DNA of 64,000 nucleotides from Ottelia alismoides. Lineage: Eukaryota > Streptophyta > Magnoliopsida > Alismatales > Hydrocharitaceae. The stretch is from assembly GCA_037367405.1 (NCBI GenBank), contig JAZKJV010006941.1, positions 992,001 to 1,056,000 of the forward strand, read 5' to 3'. Below the pieces are notes generated by a model, which worked only from the letters and a program-made list of their open reading frames with translations, did no database searches and was not told the DNA's origin. The position numbers and the translations under genes are program-made. This document shows positions 36,481 through 47,200 of this stretch, one piece after another; positions within the stretch are counted from its first letter, which is position 1; the number at the start of each line of letters is the position of its first letter.

Positions 36481-36879
36481 AAAAATAATAAATTTTCAAC
36501 TTATTTACGTTGAAAGTATTCGTACTATTGGTATATTATGGATTTATGTTTGTGAGACTATGTTATTTGTTATTCCAACTTATTTATGTATTCTTTATGG
36601 CTAAGCTTCTAATTGCATGTCTTACTCAGTATTGTATGTAAGCCTATGCGATAGAAATGATCATGACAATACTACTACAAAACTTCTATTTAGACCTCTA
36701 TTTTAGAAAATAAGTGTGTATTTCTCCTTTTTTATTGACTAGAGCATGTTGGAAACCTTAATTTCTATTAGAAAAATCAAATTACATGTGCATTTCCCCA
36801 TTTTGACCGACTTGGACTAAATACTGACGAAATGTCGACAACGTATTGGTGATATTAAGTTTCCCCAAGCAAACGAAAG

Positions 36880-37010
36880 GCCAAGGTTCTTCTTTTAGCT
36901 CTATAAATCTCCATTGTTCTCCTCAACAAGTGGATAGCTTCAATAGTTGAGTGACCTGACATGAATCCGAATTGATTTTCAGTTATTTTGGAAACTTGCC
37001 TCAACCAATT
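36880..37010 (-). mobile_element. Second LINE fragment
   Basis: Resembles about 34,670-34,800 of the main LINE (shared 'ccattgtt(c/t)tcctca(a/g)ca', 'catgaatccgaatt'). It covers part of the reverse-transcriptase region only. Confidence 0.6.
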
Positions 37011-38396
37011 TTAATTCAAAAAAACCAACATAAAAAAACATAACTTAATCATAAATATGATCAATTTAACACCTAAATAATATACATTACATGTACCATT
37101 CCAACATTCCTAACCATCAAAAGAAACAATATTTACAAATGGGATATCCATTTTACTAACCCCTTGAAAAATGCTTAATCCAAAAAATGCTTAATCCAAC
37201 CCAACCCAATTACCAAATATGCCATGGTTGTATGATGATTGTGGCTGGATGGATGAGGAAACGAAGGGTAGGGTGTAGGGTGGTGCATGAGAAATGAGAA
37301 TCGAAAGAAGCGATATTGACCAACCCTTCACGCCTAACTACATACTCGACAAAAAGAAAACTTGGGATTAAAGGTCGTGCAACAAACACAGTACATGAAC
37401 TCTATGGATCACGAGCCGAAGGAATGCCTCTGTTATGGGAAGAAGGAGAAGCCTCAGTACCGAAGAGAATCCTTTGTGAAGTTTGGGGGGCAAGGAACCC
37501 ACTTAAGGGAGGCGATACTTTCTGATACGAAGATCCGCGTTCTGGGGCTTGTGGGGCCTCGAAATAAGAGCGAGATCCGACCTTAGTGTAAACAATGAGA
37601 TACAAGTCTAACGACATCTCGAATTCAGAAGGCAAAGTTCAATTAGATCAAGGTTTGGCTAAAAGGTGGATGTCGAGGATCTTCTCAAGTCTAACCCCCT
37701 GCAACCCCACAACATTGTTCATAGTCAACACCCACAGAGTAAAGGTGGGGCTTTAGAGTGGGGCCAACTCGGAAGGGGAACAAATTAAATGTGACAATTG
37801 TCAATAGCACCACATCCTCAATCATGGGATATGTCACAGTGTCAATCATCGTCGTTGGTGTTGGTAAGGGCAGTGATTGATGCGAAGAGCCAAAAGGTAT
37901 GGGTGGTCCAACTTGGAACGGACGATGGACCTCCAGATGAGAGATGGGATCAATAGTGAAATAGAGGGTAAAAGAATGACCACGGGAGCGAGGTTGAAGC
38001 TCCACAACTGCAAAAGAACAAAGGGGAAGTGTGGAGGAAGGCGACATTAGAGTTTGGGTATCAATGTACGTACATGATAACCACATAATGAGGTAAGGTG
38101 TATGTGGGGTTAGGATAATGGTCAATGGCAAGTTATTTTTGTCGAGGTGTATGGGGGTAGTTATCGAAATGTTGAGGGGGCTGAAGGGAACATGCGTTAG
38201 AATGGGTTGTAGACACCCGATGAACCAGGTGATGTATGCATGTGAAATTATAATCGAGAATAAAATCGAATGAGAAAATTGAAAAAACCTAGCCAAATCG
38301 AATAGGATAATCTAACCAAACTTAACCAAAAAAGGATATCTTTAAACAATCAATTTGATCATAGGATCAAAAAAATGAAAACATATTAATTAAATT
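37011..38396. other. Intergenic, unassigned
   Basis: Open frames at 37,316-37,586 (+) and 37,691-38,296 (-, 201 aa) lack recognisable domains; the longer one is hydrophobic-looking by composition without family resemblance. No repeat termini found. Confidence 0.35.
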
Positions 38397-38413
38397 ATCA
38401 AAGCAGTCACATG

Positions 38414-38602
38414 TACCTACTTCAATGATTTGGTGGTAGAGTGGTGTGCCTACCACCCAAAAAACCAAGGATCAAACCCCCTCTTGTGGAGGCTACTTCA
38501 GATAGCCGACAACTAGCATAAAAACTAGTAGGGATCTTTCAACATGGATTTGAGCAAGAATCCATGTAGCCGAGCCTACCTAAAGTAGGAGAAGGCTTTG
38601 CC
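38414..38602 (+). mobile_element. tRNA-derived SINE, copy 1
   Basis: Pol III boxes: A-box-like 'tggtggtagagtggtg' and B-box-like 'ggatcaaacc'. Preceded by ATCAAAGCAGTCACATG (38397-38413), with the same 17-mer (one difference) after it at 38608-38624. Confidence 0.75.
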
Positions 38603-38624
38603 ATTTTATCAAAGCAGTCACGTG

Positions 38625-38804
38625 TACCTACTTCAATGGTTTGGTGGTAGAGCAGTGTGTCTACTATCCAAAAGACAAGGGTTCAAATCCCCCCTCGAGA
38701 AGGGTTGTGTTAGGCAGCTGACATCCAGTATAAAAAATAGTCGGATCTTTCAACATGGATTTGATAAGAATCCATGTAGTCGACCCGTGGGAGAAGGCTT
38801 TGCC
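38625..38804 (+). mobile_element. tRNA-derived SINE, copy 2
   Basis: Same family, A box 'tggtggtagagcagtg' and B box 'gggttcaaatcc'. It is followed by ATCAAAGCAATCACATG (38805-38821), the third copy of the 17-mer, so two SINEs share one target sequence in tandem. Confidence 0.75.
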
Positions 38805-38821
38805 ATCAAAGCAATCACATG

Positions 38822-39551
38822 CCTCTTCCTTTGATCCTTCGAGCCTCTTTCATCGAGGTGGAGTAGTTCACTAATTTGGATGGGCTTTAGTTAGGACATG
38901 ACTTTTGGCAAAGAAGAAGATATGACAATGTTCACTATGTATAGAGTAAGGATAAGGGCAGCTTTCTTTTGATTTAGTTTGTAGGGAGATAACAGCCAGC
39001 TTGTGAGTCATTGATTGTACTCTTCATGAAAGTAGGTCTCAAAATCTCTTGAATACTTGTACAACCTCGGGTGCTAATGAAAAGTACAATTCCATCATTA
39101 TGATTCTAATTCCAATATTTTGTTTAATTATCCACTATTCTATGAATTAGTAGAGGGACCACCCTAGACCCGCATTTTTATTCTCCCAAGTTGGACATAT
39201 ACATAGGAAAAGTAAGAAAAGTATATAGTGGCCAACTAGCCTCTAACTCCATGGGCAAGACAAAGAGCCACATGACCAGAAAAAGAGAGTTATGGCTAAT
39301 ATCAATTTCTTTCTCCTACACGGCACAAAAAAAGTTGACCCTAATAGCATATGAGTGTTCTTTTGTAACAATTGAAGTCAGGTCAGAATGGATAGCACAC
39401 ACTTACTTTTAGGGACTACGATTTTTAGATGTAAGGAATCAACCTGAAAGCCCAGAAGACCAATCCTCAAAGATGAACGGGCAATCTAAAGGGCATGCAC
39501 ACTTCTTTCCATTGACCGATTGTTCACATCGGATCACCCATAAATATACAG
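38822..39551. other. Intergenic, nothing recognised
   Basis: Short frames only; no inverted termini or motifs noted. Confidence 0.4.
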
Positions 39552-39769
39552 TTGATTTAAGGGATTTTATCACTTGTGCCCCTCCGAGATATCGCAATAT
39601 CAGTTATGCCCCTATCTTTTTGATAATATCAGTTGTGCCCCTCACTTCTTTCTCCGTCTTCAGTTGTGCCCTTCCGTCAGATTGACCGTCAAAAAATTGA
39701 AATAACCATAGTTTACTCAAACCATGGTGTGGTTAACAGGGGTATTATGGTCAGAATAAAATCAAATGA

Positions 39770-40035
39770 GGAGGAGGGTTGGGGAGAAGGTGCGAGGCTG
39801 TGGAGGAGGTGCGGGCTGGCGGCAGGGGCTAGGGGAGGTGCGTGGCTGCGGGAGGAGGTCGGCTTCACGACGTGGCTGCGGGTTGCAGTGCGGGGCAGGG
39901 GGGAGGGGGAGCAAGGGGGTGGCGCCGGGGAGGGGAGGAGGTGCGGGGCTGGGAGGGGCCGCAAGCCTAGGGGGAGGGGGAGCAAGGGGGTGGCGGGCTG
40001 GGAGGAGGGAGGTTGGGGCGGAGCTCCTCTCCTCC
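39770..40035 (+). repeat. G-rich low-complexity block, left
   Basis: Runs such as gggaggggga, gcaagggggtgg and ggaggaggt repeat irregularly; many runs of three or more G on the plus strand give G-quadruplex potential. The long open frames here are by-products of composition. Confidence 0.7.
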
Positions 40036-40410
40036 TCTCTTCTGTCGTCACGTCATACCGAAACTAGGATTGCACATGGCTCGCTTTGGACCCATTGAAT
40101 GGAAATTTCATCTCACATAGATCCAGTGGACTTGCAATATACATCACCGGATTAAAAATTAGTTCGATTTGGATTTGACTGCCAACGCCAAATCCAATTA
40201 GATTTTTTAATAATGTTTTTCGGTTTTTGTTAAGCAGACCAAAATGTTTCATTTCATTACTAATTAAGTTTATTTAGTCCTTAAAGATACTCAATTTCAA
40301 CATTTTTCAACAGAATTGGTATAATTTCCTTGTTCTTTCAACCACATCTTTTCAAACTTGAGGAACCGCATTTGGAACATCTCCATTTCATGCGCAATCA
40401 TTTCTTGCAG

Positions 40411-41914
40411 GAACTGCTGCTTCGATCCTCCATGGATTCCATATTCCAAGTTGGTTTCGGGGTGGATCTAGAGACATTGACGGGATCCAGCAAGGAGTTC
40501 ACGAGGGCCTTCGAGGACGCGAGCTACTGCACCCTGCTGCGCTACCTCGACATCACCTGGAAGCAAGGTTTTAAAAAGTGTGAGGCGTATCGAGGCGTTT
40601 TCCCAGTATTGCCTCGAGGCGTAAGCCTCGAGGCGTATTGAGGCGTAAGCCTCATTCGTGGAAGAAATTTTTTCATAAAACATCATAATTAACCATAATT
40701 ACAATTTTCAAGTTCTATAAATTTAATAGTTATGAGTAAATACATAACTCCATGACATTTCAAGGCTAACATCATGGTTTAAACATCGAAATTGTTATAT
40801 AACACTCTTTTTTGGACTCTAAATCAGTAAGGAGTCAAGTAAATATGAATATGCAAGCACAATAATAGGTAACTCTCTGCAAAATTTAAAGTCTTGAATA
40901 AAATTTACTAAAGGGGCTAGATGTAACACAAGATGCATACTAAGAGTAGAGGCATTAGATTTAATATCTCAAGATCCAAATTTTTGTTCATGTTGATATA
41001 TAAAGAACATGCATAACAAAGTAAAAATAAGCTCAATACTTTAATAAACTAAAAAAATGCATTTTAGTGAATTGTGAGCTTAAGGACTTGAACATACTTG
41101 TCTATGAAAGATGAAAAGCCCACAATCAAAAAGAAGAGAAAAAAATATTGCAGAAAAAATTCAAAAAATCAGCACACAAATGAGGCTACGCCTCAAGGCA
41201 GCGCCTCGAGGCTTACGCCTCGAGGCGCGCCTCATAAGCCTCGAGGCTTAAGCCTCACTGAGGTTGCATGAGGCTATAGCCTCGAGGCGTTTTTCCTAGA
41301 AAAATGCCTCGAGGCGTACGCCTCAGCGCCTCGAGGCGCGTTTTTAAAAACAATGCCTGGAAGATCAAGCGCTTCCTCAACATCGGCTCCGAGGCCAAGC
41401 TGCGGAAGGACATGGAGGTCATCAACAACTTCACCTACGAATTGATACACGCGAGAGCCCAGCAGCTGTCCGCTGCTCAATCCGACTCGGTGAGCATTAA
41501 CCCTTACACAATCTACTATATGTAACAACTATATGTGTTAGATGCTGTTATCTATCTCGTGCATGGCGTATTCAGATGGGGAAAGAGGACATACTGTCGA
41601 GGTTCCTGCTGGAGCAGCAGAAGGACCCTGAAGGGTGGAGCAACGAATACCTCAAGGACATCATCCTCAACTTCATAATAGCAGGGAGGGACACCACCGC
41701 TGGGACTCTCGCTTGGTTCTTCTACGCCGTCTGCAAGAACCCGCAAGTGCAGGAGAGGATCGTAGAGGAGGTGAAGACAGCAGCGAGAGTAGAACTAGGG
41801 TTGCCATTTGAGGAGTTTGAGGAGTTCCTGACAGAAGAAGCCATGTCTGGTATGCACTATCTGCACGCAGCACTGAGCGAGATGCTCAGGCTCTATCCTG
41901 GAGTACCCATGGAG
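40411..41914 (+). pseudogene. Captured cytochrome P450 fragment (CYP704/CYP86-clan-like)
   Basis: The first exon piece starts after 'tttcttgcag' at 40411: ELLLRSSMDSIFQVGFGVDL ... RYLDITWK, is broken by the hAT element at 40564-41355, and resumes IKRFLNIGSEAKLRKDMEVI to a donor at 41489 (tcg|gtgagc). The second exon (41576 on) reads MGKEDILSRFLLEQQKDP ... ILNFIIAGRDTTAGTLAWFF, the I-helix oxygen-binding motif AGRDTT, then SEMLRLYPGVP, the ExxR helix. The sequence then runs into G-rich repeat at about 41,915, so the PERF and haem-cysteine regions are absent, as is the N-terminal anchor. MDSIFxVGFGVDL and FLNIGSEAxLRK are typical of CYP704, which hydroxylates fatty acids. As it stands it cannot make a working P450. 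Confidence 0.88.
40564..41355. mobile_element. hAT element, 792 bp, inside the captured P450 exon
   Basis: Ends CAAGGTTTTAAAAAG and the complement of CATTGTTTTTAAAAA, with perfect 8-bp duplications CCTGGAAG at 40556-40563 and 41356-41363. Near both ends it has repeated 'gcctcgaggcg' palindromes. No transposase. Confidence 0.9.
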
Positions 41915-42135
41915 GGTCGGCAGGGGGTGGGGGGAGGTCGGGGTGGCAGGGAGGACGGGGCGGAGGGGCGGCATGGGGTGGAGGGAGGTCGGGCCGGTAG
42001 GGAGGTCGGGGCGGAGGGGCGACAGGGGGTGGAGGGAGGTCGGGGCGGAGGGGTGGAGGGAGGTCTGGGCAGCAACAGGTGGGAGAGGAAGAAGACGGGA
42101 GAGGAGAAGGGAAGAAGAAGACAGAGGAGGAGGAG
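41915..42135 (+). repeat. G-rich minisatellite, right
   Basis: Imperfect repeats of about 50 bp built on 'gggtggagggaggtcggggcgg', seen about four times, truncate the P450 exon. G-runs are on the plus strand as in the left block. Confidence 0.75.
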
Positions 42136-42358
42136 AAGGGAGGAAATGACATTTCAATCCATTTTTTAAATTTAATTCCTGATGTATCCCAAAAGATAAC
42201 GTCTGTTTACGTTTGGGATGGACGGAAACTAACCCGAGGGGTACAAGTGATAGATTTGCAAGAAGTGAGGGACACAACTGATATTACCAAAAAGATAGGG
42301 GCATAACTGATATTGCGATATCTCGGAGGGGCACAAGTGATAAAATCCCTTGATTTAA

Positions 42359-43838
42359 CAAACCGTTTGCCCACGTTAGAAGCAACCGAGAAAATCAGAT
42401 GTTGTCCATGCTTATCCTCGTGAGCTCCAACGACAAGCATCAAAAAGAAGTAGCTGTGCCCTCTAAGGATACCTTACTTGAACAGGAAAACTAAGATGTA
42501 CTCGAGGTTGCTATAGATCAAGTGAGTATATCATACTATCATCTACGAATACGATCACGATCATGAATGACCGAAAAGAAAACAAAGCTTTAAAGTGCAT
42601 CAAGACTACTAAGAACATGAAGGACCGAAAATATGCATTGACGCATCAACCAGATCCGACAACCCGGTTAAGATCCGAAAACAGGAAGCGGGCGCACGGT
42701 CCACATATGCGGCCGCACAACCAGCATATGCGGACCGCATAAGCGCAAAGGCGCTTAAAGAAGGGCTTCATGTATGCGGCAGCTCAAACCGATTTCGTGA
42801 CCGGCATTGATGATATTTTGCCAATATCTTTCATATTTCACCGATATATATATATATCAATGATATTATCCATGTAAGCTTAATTTCACTACTTATTTTT
42901 CTACTCCCACTATTAAAAACATCATGAATTATATATTGTGTTTCAGGTCAGGGGCACTGCCCCCGCACCTCCGCTGATTGGGCAACGAGACCTTCGTCTG
43001 GTAGCGTATGGTGCTACAGGGGGGTGCATACGACGGTTCTTCAATTGGTGGATTTTGTCCTCTTTGGCAATGGAGATGAAAACAAGTCTGATGCTGATCA
43101 AGTTGGAATCGCAGGTCCAGAATACATCTCAGCAGTTAACAGTCAACTCAACTGTCAGCATTAACAACCAGTGATTTGTGTGATATAATGTGTATTAGTG
43201 TGCTAAATACACCTCATTTTTGCATATAAATGTGTATTTGTATGTTATTTATTGTTTTAGTAATCGGGATGATCTTAATTCGTGAAAAATCACTTTTTAC
43301 GTCATTTACGATTTTGATATCGATATTTCCTAGTTTGCCATCAACGGAACTCTTGGTTCTAAACCCCTCATGATTAGGTGATCTCTTTTACAATATTGCA
43401 TTATTCAATTATTTTTGTGAATAGGTAAATCTTTGTGCCAAAGAAACATGGTCTCACTAATCATTATGTACATTTTTGAATCAAATGACTAATCTCAATG
43501 CCATTCACTATGAACAAAATAGGTATTGTAAGTGTGCTTAACTTAGCTACTTTGATTCCACTTCCAATGTTTATCAATCACCAATCAACATTAAAAATGA
43601 TATGTTTGATATGACCGATATGTACGATATAAGGGTCATAGATGATCTATATGTGTCATCTAAGTGTATATTTGTAAGTTATTTAATTATAAAATCCATT
43701 TTCAATATCTATAGGTTGGCAAACAACATTAACAGTGATATGTTCGATATGACCGATATGTGCGATATATGGGGTATAAATGACCGATATGTGGGATATA
43801 ATATAAGTGTGTATTTCTAGGTTATTTGTTGTTTTAAT
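42359..43838. other. Intergenic with CGATAT-type repeat remnants
   Basis: Decayed 'gatatt/cgatatatat' stretches at about 42,805-42,865, 43,310-43,335 and 43,590-43,800 resemble the MITE at 30488. An acceptor-like 'tgtgtttcag' at 42,937-42,946 precedes a GC-richer 230-bp stretch that could be an exon scrap, but I do not recognise its translation in any frame. Confidence 0.35.
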
Positions 43839-45258
43839 CAAGGCCCTAAATGTCGGTTTCGGACACCATTTCGTTGACTGACCGAAATAGAATTTCGGTG
43901 GAATTTTGGTCAAATTTCGACCGAAATTCGATCATTTTGGTCATTTTTTATACTAGGACCCCCATATTTCGGTCATTTCGGTCAAATTTCGATTTCAAAT
44001 GGATATCTCTATTCGATGAAAATTCGACCGAATTTCGCTGAAATTTGAGGCCGCGTTTTTAATATCTTGGATGATATTAATTTCTGAAAAATGGTTAAAA
44101 ATGACTTTTTTGAGCCATTTCTGACATTTCCACCGATATCGCCGATATATTGACGATATATTCCGATATATCCTTTTCCGGATGGACCGATACGATATCG
44201 ATATTTCCTACCTTGCATGGAAAATCATCCCTTCTGATAGAGACATTTAAATCTAATGATGGAATTTCAGTATCTGACTTGCAACAAATAGACATATTGT
44301 TTCAATTACTCGCCATCAAGAAAAAGCAAAGGGATACTTAAAAACCTGGGAAAAGTACAATAAAGGGAAAATAGATAGCTCATGTTCTGGTTTTGGTCAG
44401 AAGTCCTGCAGGATTCAAATTACATTCTCTAGCCCCCTTAGCTTTGGGTTTGTTTAGGTCCTCCCATCATATTAATCAATGCCAAAAAAGCAACCTTATT
44501 CCTTATTAGAACAAGTGAACCCGCATTTTCAATCCTACATCTAATTTAACTTATTTAACCATTAGTTCCCTGAACAAATAGTATTAAAATAAAAGGTTTT
44601 TATAACTAGCATTTTTCGGGATTTGTTCTTTAGTCTTTATTTAGAAAATCGTATTTATGTTTTTCCTTTAACCACAAAAATATTGTTTTCCAACAAAAAT
44701 ATTTAATCAAATTAAATCGAAAAGTGCATATGTGTTGACAGACATAGTCATGGCTATAATCATTTGGGGATTTCACCCCTTTCCTTTGCATGCTAGCATT
44801 TTCTTGCTACCAACCGCCTCTCCTGTTGCAACCACATTCCCATTATTATTAACCTGTTATACGTAAACAATTATAAATATTTGACCCTATCATCAGGCAG
44901 TATAAACAAAGTACGACTTTTGTCATGATCACAGTCGCATGTCTAACAAATAACTATATGTTTTTATCATAAAGATACATTTCAAGTATAATCATATGTT
45001 TATATAATATATATTTGTCTGATTCATATCTATACACCAAGAGGTGTAGTCATATCAATTGTATATAATCATTTGTAACTGGCAATGCTTAAATATCATC
45101 TACATTTTCATGTATATCTATATGTTTGTAAGTTTATATATTTATAATTATTTTTCCCTATGACATAGCATTTACAACTATGCGCTCCCAAGTCTTACAT
45201 TGTAACTATTTGCATGTTATCATAATTATGGTGACCGAAACCGACATTTAGGGCCTTG
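43839..45258. mobile_element. Possible element bounded by perfect 24-bp inverted repeats
   Basis: CAAGGCCCTAAATGTCGGTT (+ four bases) at 43839-43862 is exactly complementary to 45235-45258. The left end continues into 'ttcggtcaaatttcg' repeats. I find no matching 8-bp duplication: the left flank is 'gttttaat', the right 'actatttg'. A 26-bp direct repeat, 'actatttgc.tgttatcata', flanks only the right end (45205-45230 and 45259-45284). Confidence 0.45.
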
Positions 45259-45284
45259 ACTATTTGCCTGTTATCATAATTGTG

Positions 45285-46300
45285 TGCCATTGAGTCTAAC
45301 CATAATTAAAGTAATGCAATCCTTTCCCATATCAATTTGTCAAGTATATGTCTGTGAGTATAAAGATGTTTGTTTTCTTTTATTTTCGTTTGACAAGGGT
45401 ATAAAGATTTTGAAAAAAAGAATGGTTTTTTTTCTGCATCATAGTTATGTGTGTCTAGATGTGCAACAAGTTTCAGATTATACGATAGACATTCGTTTTC
45501 ATTCCCACATTTGATCATTGCCTACTAGTTATTTGGTATTCCAAGATAAAAGCTATAGCCATAAAAGCCTGTTCTTTTCGTCACATTGCCTACTAGTTCT
45601 TTGGTATTCCAAGACAAATGCTATAGCCCTAAAAGCATGTGCTTTTCATCACATTCATTTTGGGAAAGAATAGGACAATCATGGTTTTTTATTTTTCTAA
45701 ATCATAGCTATGTTTCTAGATGTGCAATCATGTTTAGATTATATGATTACGGTTCATTCCAAATTTAGATTATTGGCAACAGGTTACGCTGGATTCCCAT
45801 ATAAAAAATAGTCATGAAAACTTTTGATTTTAGTCATATTCATCCAGAGAACAGAAAGGTTTAAAACGAGCTATATGAGATGAGTTAATGACATGGGAAA
45901 AAAGTAAACAAAGCTATTCATTTTTCAACATCATAGTTAGGTGCGTCCAGATGTTTTTCGAGGAAAAAAGGTGTGACGTCGAGGAGACGCCCGCCGATAA
46001 AATTCTAGATAATATGAGTGAGTCTAGAGTGCAATCATTTATAGATAATATGACTGAGGTTCATTTTCTCTCAAAAAAGGGTAGGTTGACATTTTCAATC
46101 CAAATTTGATCATTGCCTAATTTGCCTTTTTCGGGGTAAAAAGGGTGTGCACACAAGCCGTAGCACATCCCGCTTTATTGATTATATTTAAAATTACATA
46201 AAAGGCCTAGATATTATTTTGGATTTTATAAATAAAAGCTAGTTATAAAAAGTTTTGCTCTTGACAGCATTCATTTAGGGAAAGAAAAAGTTAAAATGAG
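45285..46300. repeat. Degenerate tandem repeat, about three units of 250-420 bp
   Basis: Recurring blocks in order: 'catcatagttatgtgtgtct', 'gatcattgcctactagtt', 'attccaaga.aaa.gctata', 'cattcattt.gggaaagaa'. The best preserved pair are the 72-bp copies at about 45,517-45,588 and 45,587-45,660. The open frame 45,888-46,109 spans one unit and has no known similarity. Confidence 0.6.
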
Positions 46301-46330
46301 CTAAATGCAATGAGTTGATGACAAAAAAAT

Positions 46331-46518
46331 GGCAAAGCCTTCACCCACTTCAAGTAGGGACGGCTACATGGAGTTTTATCAAATCCATGTTGAAAGATTT
46401 GACTGTTTTTACTCTGGTTGTCGGCTTCCTAACGCAACCCTCTTCAAGAGGGGACTTGAACACCCAGTCTTCTGAGTGGTAGGCACACTGCTCTACCACC
46501 AGACCATTGACATGGGCA
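46331..46518 (-). mobile_element. tRNA-derived SINE, copy 3, minus strand
   Basis: Same family as 38414-38804. On minus: 'tggtggtagagcagtgtgcc' A box and 'gtgttcaagtcc' B box. Target duplications of 17 bp, CAATGAGTTGATGACAA (46308-46324) and CAATGAGTTGATGGCAA (46519-46535); T-rich 3' tail on the minus strand. Confidence 0.8.
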
Positions 46519-46555
46519 CAATGAGTTGATGGCAAGAATGAAATATATGAGTATC

Positions 46556-47200
46556 TTGAAGGATTAGATTGTTTCTGTAATAAATAAAGGTTAATATAAT
46601 TTTAAAATTTATCATCCCAATACAAGAACTAAAGGGCACTACGTGAAATTTGAGTGCTGTGAAATGTTAAGAATACTGCAACAATTGACACGATAACTGG
46701 CAGAATATGATCATTCATACTTAAGTTGAGATGCATAGTACTGCATAATAACAATACTCTTTCAAAAAATTAGATAATAGCTGGCATGGTAACTACATAG
46801 CTTCTACTATAAAGAGGACATGTAAGTGACTTGGCATACATACATTTCTGCAACTTTCTTATCCATGTCTTCCTTATTTAGAAGGATTTTGAAGGACTAT
46901 AGTGTTTCATGATACTTAAAGATTAATATGATATTAAATTTTCTCATTCCAACACAAGAATTTAAGGGCACAATGAGAAATGTGAGTACTACGAAATGTT
47001 AATGAATACTGCAAAAATTGACATAATGACGGGCAGAATATGATCATTCATACTCGAGATGAGATGCAAAATACCACATAATAACAGTAATCTTTCAAAA
47101 CATTTAAACAATAGTTGGGAATTGGCAATTTCATAGCTTCTGATATAAAGAGGACATGTAACTGTCACTTATCATGCATACCTTTCTACAACTTTCTTGT
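46556..47200. repeat. Tandem duplication covering the 3' end of the Di19 gene
   Basis: About 46,556-46,878 and 46,892-47,215 are diverged copies of one approximately 330-bp unit (shared 'gcagaatatgatcattcatac', 'ataaagaggacatgtaa', 'caactttctt.tcca'). The unit ends in coding sequence of the Di19 fourth exon, so a second, changed copy of that exon's end lies at about 46,845-46,880. Confidence 0.7.

Larger units (their letters stand above)
39561..42349. mobile_element. Pack-MULE-like element carrying a P450 gene fragment
   Basis: Inverted repeats start GGGATTTTATCACTTGTGCC and stay nearly identical for about 90 bp (left 39561-39650; right 42262-42349). Perfect 9-bp target duplications TTGATTTAA lie at 39552-39560 and 42350-42358. 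There is no transposase; the interior is a captured part of a cytochrome P450 gene with its introns, bordered on each side by G-rich repeats. This is the definition of a Pack-MULE. A hAT element later inserted into the captured exon. A related but decayed element lies at about 59,390-61,838. Confidence 0.9.

Noticed and set aside
37691..38296. 201-codon minus-strand open frame
   Set aside because: No domain, motif or recognisable composition of a real protein family; it has no supporting splice or start context.
38640..38700. tRNA gene suggested by A- and B-box-like sequence
   Set aside because: Does not fold as a complete tRNA and is one of several copies of a longer repeat with target duplications, so it is a SINE.
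39633..40098. Long glycine/arginine-rich open frames
   Set aside because: Produced by G-rich simple repeats inside the Pack-MULE; frames are open on both strands.
42938..43174. Possible exon after an acceptor-like site
   Set aside because: Three frames are partly open, none gives a recognisable protein, and no donor or partner exon is visible; kept only as a remark in the intergenic entry.
45888..46109. 73-codon frame with plausible protein-like text
   Set aside because: Lies inside a degenerate tandem repeat and is not kept in the other units.
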